From: JAXHUH01 sp034211175
GTDB lineage: Bacteria; Actinomycetota; Acidimicrobiia; Acidimicrobiales; CAIXPF01
DNA: 48,663 nucleotides
Assembly: GCA_034211175.1 (NCBI GenBank)
Contig: JAXHUH010000216.1
Coordinates: 1-48,663, forward strand
Direction of reading: 5' to 3'
Shown here in pieces: positions 46,825-48,663 of the stretch (position 1 is the first letter of the stretch; the number at the start of each line of letters is the position of its first letter). The notes under the pieces were generated by a model that worked only from the letters and a program-made list of their open reading frames with translations, did not search any database and was not told the origin of the DNA. The translations under genes were made by a program, and so were the position numbers.

Positions 46825-48498
46825 TCAGCCGCCGGGGAGGACGTGGGCGTCGAGCCAGGAGGGGTGGTTCGCGCCCACGGTGATGGTCTGGGTCGAGGGG
46901 CTCGTCTCGCACGCCTCCCACGGGTCGGCGTCGGTGCCCGGGTGGGGCACGAAGTGGGGGAACCTGCTGGAGGCCAGCTCGAGGCGCAGGCGGTGGCCGG
47001 GAAGGAACCGGTAGGCGACCGGGCCGACGTCGATCACGACCGGCGCACCGGGGTCCTCGACGACCCGGCCGACGAACGCCACGCGCAGGGCGCGGCCGTC
47101 GGGCTGCACGTCGACGAGCTTGGCGATCACGTGGGTCGACGGCGCGGTCGTGTCGAGGTCGAGGCCGAGGGTGACCGGCCCGACGAGGTCGAGTGGGTCC
47201 TCGACCGGCGCGGTCGTGTACGTCGCGACGTCGGGGCGCGACTCGACCTCGCACTCGTCGGGCAGCCCTTCGAGCAGCGGGTGCCACGGGTCGCCCTCGA
47301 GGTCGGGCACGAGATCGGTCGGGTCGTGGGTCCACCGGGTGGTGCTCGCCGTCGGGTCGGGCTCCGGTGCCAGCGTGCCGCCGTCGGCACCGGCGGTCGC
47401 GGCGTCGCCGTCGCCGAGGTACCACCGGATCGCCACCAGCCCGGCGGGGGGCCAGTCCTCGGCGGTTCGCCAACCGGCGTTGGGGAGGTGCCAGCGGACC
47501 CGGGGCGGCTCGATGGTGGTGCGCCCGGCGAGGAAGCGGTCGAAGAACGCGATCGCCGGATCGAGGTAGACCGGCAGGAACTCCGCGAGCGCGCCGTCGT
47601 CGCTGAGCGGGTCACGGTCGGGCGGCCCGTCGAGGCTGAACGGCGTGTCGAAGTGGTCGGTCGCGTCCATGATCAGGAACTGCTGCCCGGCCGCGCCGGT
47701 CGCCCGCATCCGGAGGTAGTCGTCGATCTGGCCGACCCGGAAGTTGTCCCACCAGCCGCCGACGTGGAGGATGGGCAGCTCGATGTGGTCCCAGATCCGC
47801 TCGCTCCCGTACAGCAATCGGCTCCAGCCCGCCCCGTCCTTGCCGTGGCGCTGGATCTGGTCGAAGGTCGCGCAGCGGGCGCCGTCGTGGGCCTCCGGGA
47901 TCACGTCGACGAGCGGGCGCACCGTCCAGTCGAGCCGGGTGAACACGCACTCGGCGTCGCTGTAGGTGTTCGCCGCCCAGCCGACGCCGGTGTGGAGCTC
48001 GGGGACCGAGTCGGACCCCATCCAGCGGGGGATGAACGAGCTGGTGACCCGGGGGACGATCGCCTTGAGGGCGGGGTGGCCGCTGGCGGCGGCGGCCCAC
48101 TGGGTGAACCCGTAGTACGAGTCGCCGAACATGCCGACGCGCCCGTCGCACCAGCCCCGGCCGGCGATCCAGTCGATCGTGTCGTGGCCGTCGTCGCGCT
48201 CGTGGACGAACGCGAGCCGCTCGCCCTCGCTGCGGGCCTTGCCCCGCACGTCCTGGGCCACGAACACGTAGCCGGCCGCGTTGAACCGCGACGCGATCTC
48301 GTCCATGAACGAGAACCGGCTGGTCTTGTCGTAGGGGAGGCGCACCAGCACCGCCGGGAGCGGGGTGTCGATCGAGTCGCCGCCACCGGGCAGGTACACG
48401 TCGGTCGCGAGCCTCACGTCGTCGCGCATCGCCACCATGCACTGGCGTGCGCGGGGGCTGATCTCGCCCAGCGGGATGCGTTCGATCCGTGCCGTCAC
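46825..48498 (-). CDS. CocE/NonD-family serine hydrolase (X-prolyl-dipeptidyl-aminopeptidase-like)
   Basis: A 557-residue protein. The alpha/beta-hydrolase domain includes VMVRLPYDKT-like PAVLVRLPYDK, GYVFVAQDVRGKARSEGE and the nucleophile motif GDSYYG (catalytic Ser), with GGWWDNF supplying the acid and the DATDHF region a candidate His; the C-terminal jelly-roll (from about residue 400, PVTLGLDLDTTAPSTHVIAKLVDVQPDG) is the PepX_C domain. CocE relatives hydrolyse esters or N-terminal dipeptides; the substrate is unknown. No signal peptide. The GTG at 48498 follows AGGAG by about 9 bases. It is convergent with the ligase gene. Confidence 0.9.
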   Translation of the reverse strand: MTARIERIPLGEISPRARQCMVAMRDDVRLATDVYLPGGGDSIDTPLPAVLVRLPYDKTSRFSFMDEIASRFNAAGYVFVAQDVRGKARSEGERLAFVHERDDGHDTIDWIAGRGWCDGRVGMFGDSYYGFTQWAAAASGHPALKAIVPRVTSSFIPRWMGSDSVPELHTGVGWAANTYSDAECVFTRLDWTVRPLVDVIPEAHDGARCATFDQIQRHGKDGAGWSRLLYGSERIWDHIELPILHVGGWWDNFRVGQIDDYLRMRATGAAGQQFLIMDATDHFDTPFSLDGPPDRDPLSDDGALAEFLPVYLDPAIAFFDRFLAGRTTIEPPRVRWHLPNAGWRTAEDWPPAGLVAIRWYLGDGDAATAGADGGTLAPEPDPTASTTRWTHDPTDLVPDLEGDPWHPLLEGLPDECEVESRPDVATYTTAPVEDPLDLVGPVTLGLDLDTTAPSTHVIAKLVDVQPDGRALRVAFVGRVVEDPGAPVVIDVGPVAYRFLPGHRLRLELASSRFPHFVPHPGTDADPWEACETSPSTQTITVGANHPSWLDAHVLPGG

Positions 48499-48629
48499 GT
48501 CTGTCGCTCCTCGTCGTGGCTGTCGTTCGTGGCTGTCGGGTCGTGGGCTGTGTCGGGTGGCCGGTCGTCGGGGGCAGGTCGTCGTGGGGTTGCCGCTCGA
48601 CGGCGCGGGACGCAGCCCGGCGGGCCGGG

Positions 48630-48660
48630 CCCGACCCGGGCGCCGTTGCTCCGGGTCGGG
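48630..48660. terminator. hairpin at the end of the window
   Basis: Perfect 10-base arms CCCGACCCGG (48630-48639) and CCGGGTCGGG (48651-48660) with an 11-base loop. It probably ends a gene beyond the window. The stretch 48499-48629 has no gene but shows short GTCGTGGCT-type repeats (about 48510-48550). Confidence 0.45.
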
Positions 48661-48663
48661 TCG

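Overview
This is a chromosomal window of very high GC content (roughly 72-75 percent by eye) from an actinobacterium. Gene order supports this: the mctB-like/pyrG/NUDIX, scpA/scpB/rluB, cmk/der and gcvH/garA/ftsR/DUF151/merR strings match blocks known from Mycobacterium tuberculosis (Rv1698-Rv1700, Rv1709-Rv1713, Rv1826-Rv1830). Several features are unlike mycobacteria: a cmk-plsC fusion, a zinc ribbon on GarA, an AroH-type chorismate mutase, and a free-standing DUF512 radical-SAM gene. My best guess is class Acidimicrobiia (Iamia/Aquihabitans/Ilumatobacter relatives). The class is an inference. No mobile element, CRISPR array or prophage is visible. There is one 10-N assembly gap, inside ftsR.

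Layout. 1-3.5 kb: tail of an MctB-like gene, then pyrG, a NUDIX hydrolase and an HD-domain gene with overlapping start/stop codons. 3.5-5.5 kb: a tandem hairpin repeat, trpS (minus) and a histidine phosphatase. 5.6-11.2 kb: scpA-scpB-rluB (chromosome condensation plus pseudouridylation), then aroH-tyrA-cmk/plsC (aromatic amino acids, CMP kinase, phospholipid acylation). 11.2-15 kb: a membrane Ser/Thr kinase and a divergent membrane-anchored Hsp70-like ATPase. 15-19 kb: ispH, DUF512 radical SAM, der. 19-22.1 kb: SpoIIE-type phosphatase, acyl-CoA carboxylase beta subunit, zinc-ribbon membrane protein. 22.2-25.7 kb: tRNA-Pro(GGG), then a possible stress locus of small proteins behind an alternative-sigma-like promoter, and a long coiled-coil membrane protein. 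25.8-30.7 kb: an alpha/alpha-toroid protein with a membrane partner, an SRAP abasic-site peptidase, a DUF2079 membrane protein and a HIT hydrolase. 30.8-37.3 kb: pgsA-manC, then gcvH-garA-ftsR, a bifunctional nuclease and a second MerR regulator. 37.3-44 kb (mostly minus): a composite intergenic repeat, a GGDEF cyclase, malonyl-CoA decarboxylase, an acidic protein, aroC, a cyclophilin and a hydrolase-fold protein that lacks its nucleophile. 44-48.6 kb: an SDR dehydrogenase divergent from an acyl/bile-acid-CoA-ligase-like enzyme, and a CocE-type hydrolase.

Expression logic. About sixteen transcription-unit heads carry a TANNNT -10 hexamer only 6-11 bases before the start codon and lack a Shine-Dalgarno sequence, which implies leaderless mRNAs. 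Internal genes usually start at ATGA/GTGA overlaps. A minority have strong Shine-Dalgarno sites, concentrated in the small-protein locus at 22.5-24.1 kb.

Most noteworthy: the putative stress locus (22.46-25.7 kb) with a GTTT-N16-GGGTA promoter, a full-length/mini paralogue pair and a structured leader before a 54-residue gene; the divergent kinase/Hsp70 membrane pair; the Cmk-PlsC fusion; a ManC whose mutase domain has lost its active-site motifs; two families of palindromic intergenic repeats; and an 18-bp palindrome in the scpA promoter spacer.
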